Positions 1 through 7,881 of a stretch of DNA of 64,000 nt are shown in pieces. The first letter of the stretch is position 1. The number at the start of each line of letters is the position of its first letter. The stretch is from positions 3,968,001 through 4,032,000 of the forward strand of contig OZ253469.1 in the NCBI GenBank assembly GCA_965261535.1. The letters run 5' to 3'. The translations under genes were made by a program, and so were the position numbers. Under the pieces are notes generated by a model. That model did not search any database, had not been told where the DNA came from, and was given only the letters and a program-made list of their open reading frames with translations. The stretch is from VXNE01 sp965261535 (GTDB taxonomy: Bacteria; Pseudomonadota; Gammaproteobacteria; Pseudomonadales; Azotimanducaceae).

Positions 1-198
1 GAGGCCGACGCTGGTGGTCCTGCCGTTGGGCCGGATAGCCAGCGCCCACGACTTGGCGAGTCCGCCGCAGGCGGCGCGCTTGACGAGGAGGCTCAAGCCG
101 TGGCCGCCGTGGCCGTCGCCGTAGCGACCGGGCATGCTGACGGTTCTGACGAATGTGGCGGAGAGCCGCCGGGGTCGTTTTGTGTTGCTGGAATCCAT
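1..198 (-). CDS. tyrosine-type integrase, N-terminal part, cut by the window edge
   Basis: Reading the minus strand from an ATG at 198 gives 66 open codons that run off the left edge of the window. The peptide contains PGRYGDGHG followed by a LV-x-SW-like stretch (KSWALAIRPNGRTTSVGL). This is the usual layout of the N-terminal Arm-binding (DUF4102-like) domain of P4-type tyrosine integrases, in which a GRYGDG motif precedes a W-containing strand and an R/G-rich turn. The catalytic domain lies outside the window, so intactness cannot be judged. It marks the start of an integrase gene pointing away from the Rpn copies and IS to its right, which suggests that the left part of the window borders a genomic island. 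The family call rests on motif resemblance only. Confidence 0.6.
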   Translation of the reverse strand, partial: MDSSNTKRPRRLSATFVRTVSMPGRYGDGHGGHGLSLLVKRAACGGLAKSWALAIRPNGRTTSVGL

Positions 199-349
199 TT
201 CCGGGTACTCGTTTCGTTACGGGATTTCTGCGTCGATACAGCGTATCGTCGTGGAACCCGGAGAGTCTATAACTTAATGTTTATCAAAGTGGTAAGAGAA
301 CCTTTGGGGTCCCCGTGACACGCTGAAAAACCCTGGGTAAGCGAGCCCC

Positions 350-895
350 GCGTCCCTGACTCTCGGCACCGAGCGCCGCTCCTACCTGACGTTCGACTAC
401 CTGGCCTGCAAGCTCAGGGAGATACCCTCCGAGCGCTGGCTGCGCAGCGACAACCTGGTGGCCCGAGTCAACCTGCCAAACATGCGCAGACCGGAGACCC
501 GCAAGGTCGAGGTCTACGCGCAGGCGGTCCGCGGCTTGCTGGCGCTGGAGCGCGACGCCGACAAGCGGGCGAAATACATCGAATTCATCGACATCTACGC
601 CGGCCTCACCGACAATGAGTTCCAGCGCTATCAGCAGCAATATCCAGAGGAAAGCACCACCATGGCAGGAGTCATCCAAAGGGCCCGCGACGAAGGGATG
701 CAGCAGGGGATGCAGCAGGGTCGTGTCGAGGGGGAGCGCGTGGTTCTGGAACGGCTGCTGCTGCGGCGATTCGGTCTCCTGCCGCCCGAAGTCGCCGAGA
801 GGCTAAGCGAAGCGTCCGCGACCGATCTTGAGACCTGGGCCGAAAACGTGCTTGACGCGCAAGCGCTTGGCGACGTGTTCGATTCGGGCCGCTAG
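350..895 (+). pseudogene. 5'-truncated copy of the Rpn-type nuclease gene
   Basis: From 350 the reading frame encodes ASLTLGTERR and continues, almost without change, like residues 124-308 of the full-length gene at 1303-2229. It lacks the first 123 residues and therefore the nuclease core. A GTG at 458 could still start a 145-residue protein holding the C-terminal region (DUF4351-like). The copy differs from its neighbour by having two instead of three 12-bp ATGCAGCAGGGG units at 698-720. Sequence to its left (1-349) is unrelated to the 5' part of the intact gene, so the copy is a truncated duplicate. Whether the C-terminal fragment is made is unknown. Confidence 0.8.
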
Positions 896-988
896 CGCTC
901 CGGCAAGCCTGAATCTGGGGGGAACATCCCGCCGGCCCCGGGGCGCCGGGAGACGGCCGGAGCGGAAGACGCGGAGAGGCGTCCCGTC
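350..988 (+). repeat. tandem segmental duplication, copy A
   Basis: This 639-bp stretch matches 1672-2322 almost base for base, including about 93 bp of non-coding sequence after the stop codon, ending at GTCCCGTC in both. The length difference of 12 bp equals one ATGCAGCAGGGG unit. Confidence 0.85.
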
Positions 989-1040
989 ACCGGGGCATTG
1001 CGCGGCCGTCCGTTCCGCCGACGTTGCCAGCATTCGGGTT

Positions 1041-1120
1041 GGGGACACCCATCCCCGATTCAGGGACACCCATGAACATCCCGTTCGGGACGGGCACAAC
1101 ACCGCCTCGGGGACACCCAT
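1041..1120. repeat. three copies of (G/A)GGGACACCCAT
   Basis: The 12-base motif occurs at 1041-1052, 1062-1073 and 1109-1120 in the spacer between the two Rpn copies. The spacer 989-1302 shows no other recognisable gene. Spacing is irregular, so this is not a CRISPR-like array. Confidence 0.6.
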
Positions 1121-1302
1121 GGGCAAATGGAAGCCATGACGTTCGGGGCGCAAGCAATCGTCCGGAGAACGTGCATGGAGGGAGGGGAGGCACCGGCTTA
1201 CGCGACCAGGGCAGATTGCCCCCCGTTTTTTCAGCGATCGCCCGTGGCGCGTCCGGCGGCAAATGCCCATCCTGTCGATCAAACAAACACCGGGCGCAGT
1301 GC

Positions 1303-2229
1303 ATGGCGAACGCCGTCAGCCACGACCAGAACTTCAAGAACCTGATCCTCGACTATCCGCGCGACGCGCTGGCGTTTTTCGCCACTGAAGAGGCGCCGCT
1401 GCCGGAAGACGACGTGGAGATCATCCCGGCGCGACAGGAACAGCTCCAGGAACGCCTGGGAACACACTACCGGGAGCTCGATGTGCCCCTGCTGGTGGAG
1501 TGGGCCGACGGCCGCCGGGAGGCGATCCTGTTCGTGCTGGAAGAAGAATCCGACTGGCGGCGATTCTCGCTGCACCGGCTGGCGCACTACTGCCTCGACC
1601 TCGCCGAGTTGTTCAAGACGGACCGCGTGGTGCCGGCGGTGATCTTCCTGCGCGACGCCGACGCGGCCGCCGCGTCGCTCACCCTGGGCACCGAGCGCCG
1701 CCCCTACCTGACGTTCGACTATCTGGACTGCAAGCTCAGGGAGATACCCTCCGAGCGCTGGCTGCGCAGCGACAACCTGGTGGCCCGAGTCAACCTGCCG
1801 AACATGCGCAGCCCGGAGACCCGCAAGGTCGAGGTCTACGCGCAGGCGGTCCGCGGCTTGCTGGCGCTGGAGCGCGACGCCGACAAGCGGGCGAAATACA
1901 TCGAATTCATCGACATCTACGCCGGCCTCACCGACAATGAGTTCCAGCGCTATCAGCAGCAATATCCAGAGGAAAGCACCACCATGGCAGGAGTCATCCA
2001 AAGGGCCCGCGACGAAGGGATGCAGCAGGGGATGCAGCAGGGGATGCAGCAGGGTCGTGTCGAGGGGGAGCGCGTGGTTCTGGAACGGCTGCTGCTGCGG
2101 CGATTCGGTCTCCTGCCGCCCGAAGTCGCCGAGAGGCTAAGCGAAGCGTCCGCGACCGATCTTGAGACCTGGGCCGAAAACGTGCTTGACGCGCAAGCGC
2201 TTGGCGACGTGTTCGATTCAGGCCGCTAG
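1303..2229 (+). CDS. Rpn family recombination-promoting nuclease / putative transposase
   Basis: A 308-residue protein is read from the ATG at 1303; the frame is open further upstream, but that extension is low-complexity and falls in the repeat-bearing spacer. The N-terminal two thirds resemble the PD-(D/E)XK Rpn/YhgA-like fold: DVPLLVEWADGR followed by ILFVLEEESDW, where related proteins usually carry E-x-(Q/K). Here that position is Glu, so catalytic competence is uncertain. The C-terminus (VLERLLLRRFGLLPPEVAERL to VLDAQALGDVF) resembles DUF4351, and the linker carries a GMQQ tandem repeat. Rpn proteins are DNA endonucleases that promote RecA-independent recombination and often occur in many copies. 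It lies next to a truncated copy of itself and an insertion sequence. Confidence 0.75.
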   Translation: MANAVSHDQNFKNLILDYPRDALAFFATEEAPLPEDDVEIIPARQEQLQERLGTHYRELDVPLLVEWADGRREAILFVLEEESDWRRFSLHRLAHYCLDLAELFKTDRVVPAVIFLRDADAAAASLTLGTERRPYLTFDYLDCKLREIPSERWLRSDNLVARVNLPNMRSPETRKVEVYAQAVRGLLALERDADKRAKYIEFIDIYAGLTDNEFQRYQQQYPEESTTMAGVIQRARDEGMQQGMQQGMQQGRVEGERVVLERLLLRRFGLLPPEVAERLSEASATDLETWAENVLDAQALGDVFDSGR

Positions 2230-2322
2230 CGCTCCGGCAAGCCTGAATCTGGGGGGAACATCCCGCCGGCCCCGGGGCGCCGGCAGACGACCGGAGCGGA
2301 AGACGCGGAGAGGCGTCCCGTC
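1672..2322 (+). repeat. tandem segmental duplication, copy B
   Basis: Partner of the 350-988 copy. It covers the 3' 60% of the intact Rpn gene and its downstream flank. The 12-bp unit is present three times here (2020-2054). Confidence 0.85.
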
Positions 2323-2520
2323 GGCGACAACGACATCGCCGGGGGCCGGGCTGTTCTCCGGCCTGACGGGCCTGACAGGTACGTAAATGCAATAATTTTA
2401 ATTCGTCTTTGGGAAAACTGGCGTTTCCCTAGGTCTCGCGCAGGGGCGCCTGCCGCCTGCGGCGCCCGTTCCCCGACGCCGCGGGTCCGGCCTGCTGTGG
2501 ACAACCTCAATTTGTGGTAT

Positions 2521-4497
2521 GACTAAGTTGAACTTAGTCTGAAGTTCCAGCCATTTGACCCGCTCATTGGAGTTAAGCGACTGATTGCAATACGGAAACA
2601 GTGTTTTCGGACTGTCGAAGTGTTCCCATGTAATAAATGACATTTATATTGCGGTTGGTGGATATATGTCTTATCATTGTTCCCATGTACATCGAAACCG
2701 TCCCCAACCGCAGCTCGCCTCCCGCCATCCTCCTGCGCGAAGGCTGGCGCGAGGGCGGCAAGGTCAAGAAACGCACCCTCGCCAACCTCTCCAAATGGCC
2801 CCCGACGCTGGTCGAGGGCCTGCGCGCGCTGCTCAAGGGCGGCGCCGCGGTGTCCCGCCTCGACGACGCCTTCGACATCGTGCGTTCCAAACCCCACGGC
2901 CATGTCGCCGCCGCGCTCGGGACGCTGCGCAAGCTGCGCCTGGACCGGACGATCGCCGGGGCGGACTCGCCCGAGCGCCGGCGCGTGCTTGCGATGATCG
3001 TCGCCCGGATCCTGGACCCCGGCTCGAAACTGGCGGCCGCCCGGGGCTTGGCCGAGGCGACCGCGCGCGACTCGCTCGCCGAGACGCTGGGGCTGGAAGA
3101 CTGCGACGAGGACGATCTTTACGCCGCCATGGACTGGCTGCTCAAGCGCCGGGACGCCATCGAGCGGCGCTTGGCCAAGCGGCATCTGAAGGACGGCGCC
3201 CTGGTGCTTTACGACCTGACGTCGGTGTGGCTGGAAGGGCGCCGCTGTCCGCTGGGGCGGCGCGGCCACTCGCGCGACGGCAAGCGCGGCAAGTTGCAGA
3301 TCGAGTTCGGGCTGTTGTGCGACGCCGAGGGCCGTCCGGTGGCGGTGGAGGTGTTCGACGGCAACACCGCGGACCCGGCCACCGTGGGGGCGCAGATCGA
3401 CAAGCTCAGGCGCCGCTTCGGGTTCTCCAGGGTGGTGCTGGTGGGCGACCGCGGGATGTTGACCGAGGCGCGCATCCGCGAGGAGGTGAGGCCGTCCGGG
3501 CTGGACTGGATCAGCGCGCTGCGGGGTCCGGCGGTCCGCTCCCTGGTGGAGTCCGGCGCGGTGCAGCTGTCGCTGTTCGACGAGACCGACCTGGTGGAGA
3601 TCCGAACCGACGCCTATCCGGGCGAGCGCCTCATGGTGTGCCGCAATCCGCTGCTGGCGGAGGAGCGGGCGCGCAAGCGGGAAGAACTGCTCCGGACCAC
3701 CGAGGCGTTGCTCGATCCCATCGTCGCGGCCGCGAGTCGGGAGAAGCGGCGCCTGAAGGGCGCGGACAAGATCGGCGTGCGGGTGGGCAAGGTCGTCGGC
3801 AAATACAAGATGGCCAAGCACTTCGAGTTGGATATCGAAGAGGACTCGTTCGGCTATCGGCGAAAGCCCGAGTCCATCGCCGCGGAGGCGGCGCTGGACG
3901 GCTTGTACGTCGTGCGCACCAGCTTGGCGGAGACGCGACTCGACGCCGAGGGCGCCGTGCGCGCCTACAAGCGCCTGAGCGCGGTCGAGCGCGCCTTCCG
4001 AAGCTTGAAGACCGTGGACCTGAAGGTGCGGCCCGTGTTCCACCGAACCGCCGACCGGGTCCGCGCGCATGTGTTCCTGTGCATGCTGGCCTATTACGTG
4101 GAATGGCACATGCGCGCCCGGCTCAAGCCGCTGCTGTTCGACGACCACGACCGGGCCGCAGCCGAGGCGGCGCGCACTTCCATCGTGGCGCCGGCGCGGG
4201 TCTCCGAAGCCGCCGAGGAAAAAGCCCGCGGCAAACGCACCGCCGACGGTCTGCCGGTGCACAGCTTCCGCACCCTGCTCGGCGACCTGGCGACGATCAC
4301 CAGGAACCGGGTCGTCCCCCGAGTGTCCGGCGCCGTGCCGTTCGAAGTCCTCACCCGGCCCACCGCGCTACAGCGCGAAGCCTTCAAGCTCCTCGGCGTG
4401 CGTCTGGAACGTTCCCAGTAGCGTCCCTCTATATTTTTTGAATTATCCAGAACATCAATGGGTTGGATCAAACATCATCTGGAAGTTCAGCTTAGTC
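2521..4497 (+). mobile_element. IS1634-family insertion sequence
   Basis: The element is bounded by 15-bp terminal inverted repeats, GACTAAGTTGAACTT at 2521-2535 and its complement (one mismatch) at 4483-4497, and contains one transposase gene. The left end also forms a perfect 9-1-9 palindrome, and CTGAAGTTCCAG (2539-2550) repeats part of the right-end sequence, so the left terminus looks altered. The flanks (GGTAT on the left, GGGCG on the right) show no target-site duplication. At the right it abuts a decayed LysR gene. Confidence 0.8.
2685..4421 (+). CDS. IS1634 family transposase (DDE, IS4 superfamily)
   Basis: A 578-residue protein starting MYIETVPNRSSPPAILLR, the usual start of this family; the start at 2685 removes a 16-residue open extension that reads through the IS left end. 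DDE-type signatures are visible: YDLTSVWLEGR, VGDRGMLTEARI and, near the end, the Y-(2)-R-(3)-E-(6)-K type pattern in YKRLSAVERAFRSLKT, followed by VRAHVFLCMLAYYVEWHM. The length is normal for IS1634 transposases and no frameshift is seen, so the protein may be functional. A long open frame on the opposite strand is a codon-bias shadow. It moves the element by cut-and-paste transposition, by family inference. Confidence 0.9.
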   Translation: MYIETVPNRSSPPAILLREGWREGGKVKKRTLANLSKWPPTLVEGLRALLKGGAAVSRLDDAFDIVRSKPHGHVAAALGTLRKLRLDRTIAGADSPERRRVLAMIVARILDPGSKLAAARGLAEATARDSLAETLGLEDCDEDDLYAAMDWLLKRRDAIERRLAKRHLKDGALVLYDLTSVWLEGRRCPLGRRGHSRDGKRGKLQIEFGLLCDAEGRPVAVEVFDGNTADPATVGAQIDKLRRRFGFSRVVLVGDRGMLTEARIREEVRPSGLDWISALRGPAVRSLVESGAVQLSLFDETDLVEIRTDAYPGERLMVCRNPLLAEERARKREELLRTTEALLDPIVAAASREKRRLKGADKIGVRVGKVVGKYKMAKHFELDIEEDSFGYRRKPESIAAEAALDGLYVVRTSLAETRLDAEGAVRAYKRLSAVERAFRSLKTVDLKVRPVFHRTADRVRAHVFLCMLAYYVEWHMRARLKPLLFDDHDRAAAEAARTSIVAPARVSEAAEEKARGKRTADGLPVHSFRTLLGDLATITRNRVVPRVSGAVPFEVLTRPTALQREAFKLLGVRLERSQ

Positions 4498-4506
4498 GGG
4501 CGATGC

Positions 4507-4879
4507 CGTGCGGCCATCCATCCCGGAACCCGTCGAGCCCCTTCCGCCCCTCGATGCCCTGCGCTTCTTCGAGACCGCCGCGCGCCGCACCCGCACGTCG
4601 CCCTGGAGGTCGAGACCAACCACCGCGGCGTCGATCCCGAGCGCCGCGACTTCGACGCCTGGCTCGCCTACACCGGCGAGACTGCCGCGCCGCGCCCGCT
4701 GACCCGCCGCGAGGACACGCTCAGGCAGGAGACGCTGTTCGAGGAGGGGCTGGTGCCGGTCGCCAGCCCGGCCCTGCTGGAGGCGCGCGGCCGGTCGCGC
4801 CGACCTGGAAGCCTGGCCGCCACTCTACGACCTCGGCTGGGACCGCGACTGGGCGTACGGGTTCGCCGCGCATGGCGCG
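4507..4879 (+). pseudogene. decayed LysR-family (GcvA-like) regulator
   Basis: Just right of the IS, the plus strand encodes PEPVEPLPPLDALRFFETAARR in one frame, typical of the start of a GcvA-type LysR helix-turn-helix domain. After about 4575 the frame shifts to VALEVETNHRGVDPERRDFDAWLAY and LFEEGLVPVASPALLEARGR, which are pieces of the substrate-binding domain. A third frame gives ADLEAWPPLYDLGWDRDWAYGFAAHG. Most of the HTH domain and hinge (about 60 or more residues) are missing, and at least two frame changes are needed, so this is a dead gene. It may have regulated a neighbouring gene that is now lost. Confidence 0.75.
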
Positions 4880-5090
4880 GTCCCGCGCCCGCGCCCGTCG
4901 CGCGCCGGTCCGGTCCGGCTTGCCCGCCAGCAGCGCCAGCAGGCTGTCCGCGCGCAGCGCGTCGTGGTCGTTGATGTCCTCGTAGCCGAGCGCGATCCCG
5001 TAGATCCGCTGCGCGACCAGCTCCTCCAGCGCGTGCTCGATCTTTCCCGGATGGCGGAAATCCGCGAAGCAGCGCGCCACCCGGCACGGC
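4861..5090 (-). pseudogene. IS1380-family transposase fragment
   Basis: The minus strand encodes CFADFRHPGKIEHALEELVA, QRIYGIALGYEDINDHDALR and LLALLAGKPDRTG in one uninterrupted stretch of about 70 codons. The ALGYEDLNDHDxLRxDP-LLALLAGK pattern is characteristic of the early part of IS1380-family DDE transposases. Neither the N-terminus nor the catalytic C-terminal two thirds is present: the sequence runs straight into antisense LysR remnant on one side and DUF1330-like sequence on the other. It is a short relic of a lost insertion sequence. Confidence 0.75.
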
Positions 5091-5204
5091 AAGCCGGGCC
5101 GGCGGCCGCCACGAGCGTCACGGCGCACTGCCGAGCGCGGTAGAACCAGCGTGAAGCTCGCTCGCCTCGCCGCCGGCAGCGCGCCGACTGCCGCGATGTG
5201 CCGC

Positions 5205-5309
5205 CGGTAGAGCGCAGGCGTCGGCGCCCGTCAGGTCCGTCTTCCGGCCGTCGGAGTAGGCCGCGCTGTCCTTGAATTTCAACAGGTGCACCATCGTGAC
5301 CGGGCCCTC
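5205..5309 (-). pseudogene. DUF1330-like protein fragment
   Basis: On the minus strand a short frame reads GPVTMVHLLKFKDSAAYSDG then RKTDLTGADA. The MVHLLKF-x-Y-x-DGRKTDLTGA pattern is typical of DUF1330 (dimeric ferredoxin-like fold) proteins. Only about 35 codons are recognisable and the frame is then lost. Together with the IS1380 and LysR relics it makes up the 4.5-5.4 kb gene graveyard. The match is from memory of the family pattern. Confidence 0.5.
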
Positions 5310-5423
5310 GACTCCGCAATCGAGCGGCCGCGTCCAGGGCTATCTTCGAGCCCTCGACGCGCACCAGGGCGAACTCGGACAGCAGATCGTCACCAGGTGC
5401 CTCCCAGCGATTCTTTCCCGGAT

Positions 5424-5454
5424 CGGTAACCGATGGGTTTACAATCGGTTATCG
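5424..5454. promoter_or_regulatory. inverted repeat upstream of argC, possible operator
   Basis: CGGTAACCGAT (5424-5434) and ATCGGTTATCG (5444-5454) form 11-bp arms with one mismatch around a 9-base spacer containing TTTACA. The left arm also sits in its own ATCGGT-A-ACCGAT palindrome, giving three related half-sites. It lies about 50-80 bases before the argC start. A role as operator is inference; it could also be a weak stem-loop. Confidence 0.4.
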
Positions 5455-5502
5455 GCCTTCCACCGGCACGAAGGCCGCTTTTCTGACACTTCATTCGCGC
5501 GC

Positions 5503-6441
5503 ATGCACAAGGTATTCATAGACGGCCAGGCGGGTACGACCGGGCTTGAGATCGCGGGCCGGGTCAAGTCGCGGGGCGACCTGGAACTGTTCGAGATTCC
5601 CGAAGCGGAGCGCAAGGATCCGGCAAGCCGCCGTGCGTACTTCGAGGCGGCGGACCTGACGATCCTGTGTCTGCCGGACGATGCGGCGCGGGAAGCGGTG
5701 GCGCTGGCGCCGTCGGCGCGCATCCTCGACGCGAGCACGGCGCACAGGACAGCGGACGGCTGGGTATACGGACTTCCGGAACTCGATGGGGAGACGACGC
5801 GGGAAGCGATCAGGAACGCGCGGCGCGTCAGCAATCCCGGCTGCTACCCGACGGGCTTCATCCTGCTTGCGCGGCCGCTCATCGACGCCGGCATCATCGC
5901 GCCGGAACTCCCGCTGCGAGTCAACGCCCTGTCGGGATATTCGGGCGGCGGCAAGGCGATGATCGCCGAGTACTCCGCGCGGGATGAACCCGGCTGGCGC
6001 GTGCGGCCGTACGGATTGCACCTGTCGCACAAGCATGTTCCGGAGATGCGCCGCTACGCCGGCACCCGTCGAACGCCGCTGTTCACGCCGATGGTCGGAC
6101 ATTTCTTCAAGGGCATGTTGACCCAGGTGCCGCTATTCCTGGACGAACTCGAGGATGGCGCCAGCGCTTCCGACGTGTGCGATGCGCTGGCTGCGCGCTA
6201 CGCCGGCGAACCCTTCGTGCGCGTTCTGCCATTGGGTGCCGAATGCGCGCAGAGCGCGGGTTTTCTCGGCGCCACGGCGTGCAACGATACCAACCGAATT
6301 GAACTGATGGTTTTCGCGGGCGCGGAACATGTCCTGCTGTCGGCCCGCTACGACAACCTGGGCAAGGGTGCCGCGGGCGCGGCGGTGCAGAATATGAACC
6401 TGATGCTCGGCGTCGACGAGACGGCGGGCTTGACGGCATAG
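5503..6441 (+). CDS. argC: N-acetyl-gamma-glutamyl-phosphate reductase
   Basis: ArgC reduces N-acetyl-gamma-glutamyl phosphate to the semialdehyde with NADPH, the third step of arginine synthesis in the cytoplasm. The 312-residue product has GQAGTTGLEI near its N-terminus (nucleotide binding), the catalytic Cys in SNPGCYPTG at residue 114, and ALSGYSGGGKAMI. Its length fits the short type-2 ArgC form (about 310 residues). The ATG at 5503 follows an upstream open extension of 77 codons that crosses the inverted repeat and has no ArgC similarity, so the shorter start is preferred. No other arginine gene lies nearby. It is followed by a GC stem-loop. Confidence 0.92.
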   Translation: MHKVFIDGQAGTTGLEIAGRVKSRGDLELFEIPEAERKDPASRRAYFEAADLTILCLPDDAAREAVALAPSARILDASTAHRTADGWVYGLPELDGETTREAIRNARRVSNPGCYPTGFILLARPLIDAGIIAPELPLRVNALSGYSGGGKAMIAEYSARDEPGWRVRPYGLHLSHKHVPEMRRYAGTRRTPLFTPMVGHFFKGMLTQVPLFLDELEDGASASDVCDALAARYAGEPFVRVLPLGAECAQSAGFLGATACNDTNRIELMVFAGAEHVLLSARYDNLGKGAAGAAVQNMNLMLGVDETAGLTA

Positions 6442-6451
6442 GCGCACAGGA

Positions 6452-6473
6452 CCGCCCGTTGTTCCTCGGGCGG
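6452..6473. terminator. stem-loop after argC
   Basis: CCGCCCG (6452-6458) and CGGGCGG (6467-6473) form a 7-bp perfect stem with an 8-base loop, 11 bases past the argC stop. No U-tract follows, so it is at best a weak or factor-assisted terminator. Confidence 0.4.
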
Positions 6474-6567
6474 GAGGTCTGCGGCGCGTAATCGGCGAGA
6501 CACATTGCATTGGGTACAATGCGCGCCGCATCGAAACTTGCGGGAGCGCCGACGCATCGGCGGCTTG

Positions 6568-7881
6568 ATGTCACAGCGGCCCAACCGGGACCCAAGTCAG
6601 TACGGAATGAAATACGCGCAACTCGACATCGCTGATCTCGAACGCGAGACACGGACGCTGGCCCAGCGCTATTCGGCGGTGAGCGATTCCAACCTGTCGC
6701 TGGACCTGACGCGAGGCAAGCCGGCTCCCGATCAGCTTGACCTGTCCAATGCGCTCGATGGCATCCTAGAGGGAGAGTATGTGTCGGCCTCTGCCATCGA
6801 TGCGCGCAACTACGGCGATTTGCGGGGGCTCCCGGAGGCGCGGCAACTCGGCGCGGAGATTCTTGGGCTGGACGCGGAGCGAATCATCGCCGACGGTCCC
6901 AGCAGTCTGGCGCTCATGTACCAGGTGATGGACGCGGCGTTCCACTATGGATTGAGCGGTCCGGCATGGGTGGACGACGCCCCGGTCAAGGCGATATGTC
7001 CAGTGCCCGGCTATGACCGACACTTCACGATCACGGAGTCGTTCGGCGTCGAGATGGTCAGTGTGCCGATGACGGCGACTGGACCGGACATGGATTGCGT
7101 CGAGGGGCTGGTCGAAGCGGACCCTTCCATCAAGTGCATCTGGTGCGTGCCGAAGTACTCGAATCCGTCGGGCTGCGTCTATTCGCCGGAAACCGTCCGC
7201 AGGATCGCGACGCTCGGGAACCGCGCGTCGGCGGGATTCATCGTGTTGTGGGACAATGCGTACGCCGTGCACGATTTCGAGTTCCCGCCGGCCATCCTCG
7301 ACGATGTGCTCGCGCGCGCCAAGGAGAGCGGCGCCGCAGACAACGTCGTCGTATTCGGTTCGACATCGAAGATTACGTTTGCCGGCGGGGGCGTCAGCTT
7401 TGTCGCTGGCAGTCCAAAGACGCTGGACAAGCTGGAGGCGCGGCTATCGGTGATGCTGATCGGGCACGACAAGGTGAACCAACTGCGACACGCGCGGCTG
7501 CTCCGTGGCCGGGTCGAGGCGCATATGCGGGCGCACGCCGACCTGGTGCGGCCCAAGTTCGAAGCCGTGGACCGGATTCTGCACGCGTCTCTCGACGGTC
7601 TCGGTATCGCCGAATGGACGCGACCCCGAGGCGGTTATTTCATCGTCCTGGACACGATCCCGGGGCTGGCGGCAGAAGTGGTGGACCTTGCCGGGCGCGC
7701 CGGCGTGCGATTGACCCCGGCCGGCGCGACGCATCCGTACGGCCGGGACCCCGACGACAAGACCATCCGGCTGGCACCGACGTTTGCCACGCTCGAGGAA
7801 GTCGAAGCGGCAACGGAAGTGTTGGCCCTGTGCATTCGTCTCGCGAGCGTGCGGCGAATTCGCGCCGATAGACGCGCATGA
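6568..7881 (+). CDS. PLP-dependent aminotransferase, class I subgroup Ic (aspartate aminotransferase-like)
   Basis: A 437-residue fold-type I aminotransferase. Features include SLDLTRGKPAPDQLDLS near the start, CVPKYSNPSGCVYS (Asn that contacts PLP), DNAYAVHDF and the Schiff-base Lys268 in FGSTSKITFAGGG. This layout, with a GKP motif and STSK-T, matches the Asp_aminotransf family (PF12897) more than classical AspC. The likely reaction is transamination between an amino acid such as aspartate and 2-oxoglutarate. The start at 6568 avoids a 21-codon leader without similarity. Its last four bases (ATGA) overlap the start of the downstream helicase, so the two are probably translationally coupled. 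The substrate is inferred from family only. Confidence 0.8.
   Translation: MSQRPNRDPSQYGMKYAQLDIADLERETRTLAQRYSAVSDSNLSLDLTRGKPAPDQLDLSNALDGILEGEYVSASAIDARNYGDLRGLPEARQLGAEILGLDAERIIADGPSSLALMYQVMDAAFHYGLSGPAWVDDAPVKAICPVPGYDRHFTITESFGVEMVSVPMTATGPDMDCVEGLVEADPSIKCIWCVPKYSNPSGCVYSPETVRRIATLGNRASAGFIVLWDNAYAVHDFEFPPAILDDVLARAKESGAADNVVVFGSTSKITFAGGGVSFVAGSPKTLDKLEARLSVMLIGHDKVNQLRHARLLRGRVEAHMRAHADLVRPKFEAVDRILHASLDGLGIAEWTRPRGGYFIVLDTIPGLAAEVVDLAGRAGVRLTPAGATHPYGRDPDDKTIRLAPTFATLEEVEAATEVLALCIRLASVRRIRADRRA

Noticed and set aside
100..318. 72-codon plus-strand frame at the left edge
   Set aside because: It is antisense to the integrase N-terminus and has a low-complexity start.
199..349. tRNA gene or attachment site next to the integrase
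   Set aside because: No cloverleaf, T-loop or CCA-like end could be fitted; only a small CGATAC-AGC-GTATCG palindrome is seen.
1041..1120. Possible CRISPR-like array from three 12-base repeats
   Set aside because: Repeat units are too short, spacing is irregular (9 and 35 bases between units) and no cas gene is present.
2523..4262. 579-codon open frame antisense to the IS1634 transposase
   Set aside because: It mirrors a clearly real transposase in GC-rich DNA, has no domain resemblance and is rich in His, Arg and Gln as expected of a shadow frame.
2516..4502. Target-site duplication around the IS1634 element
   Set aside because: Five to six flanking bases (GGTAT and GGGCG) do not match, so none is claimed.
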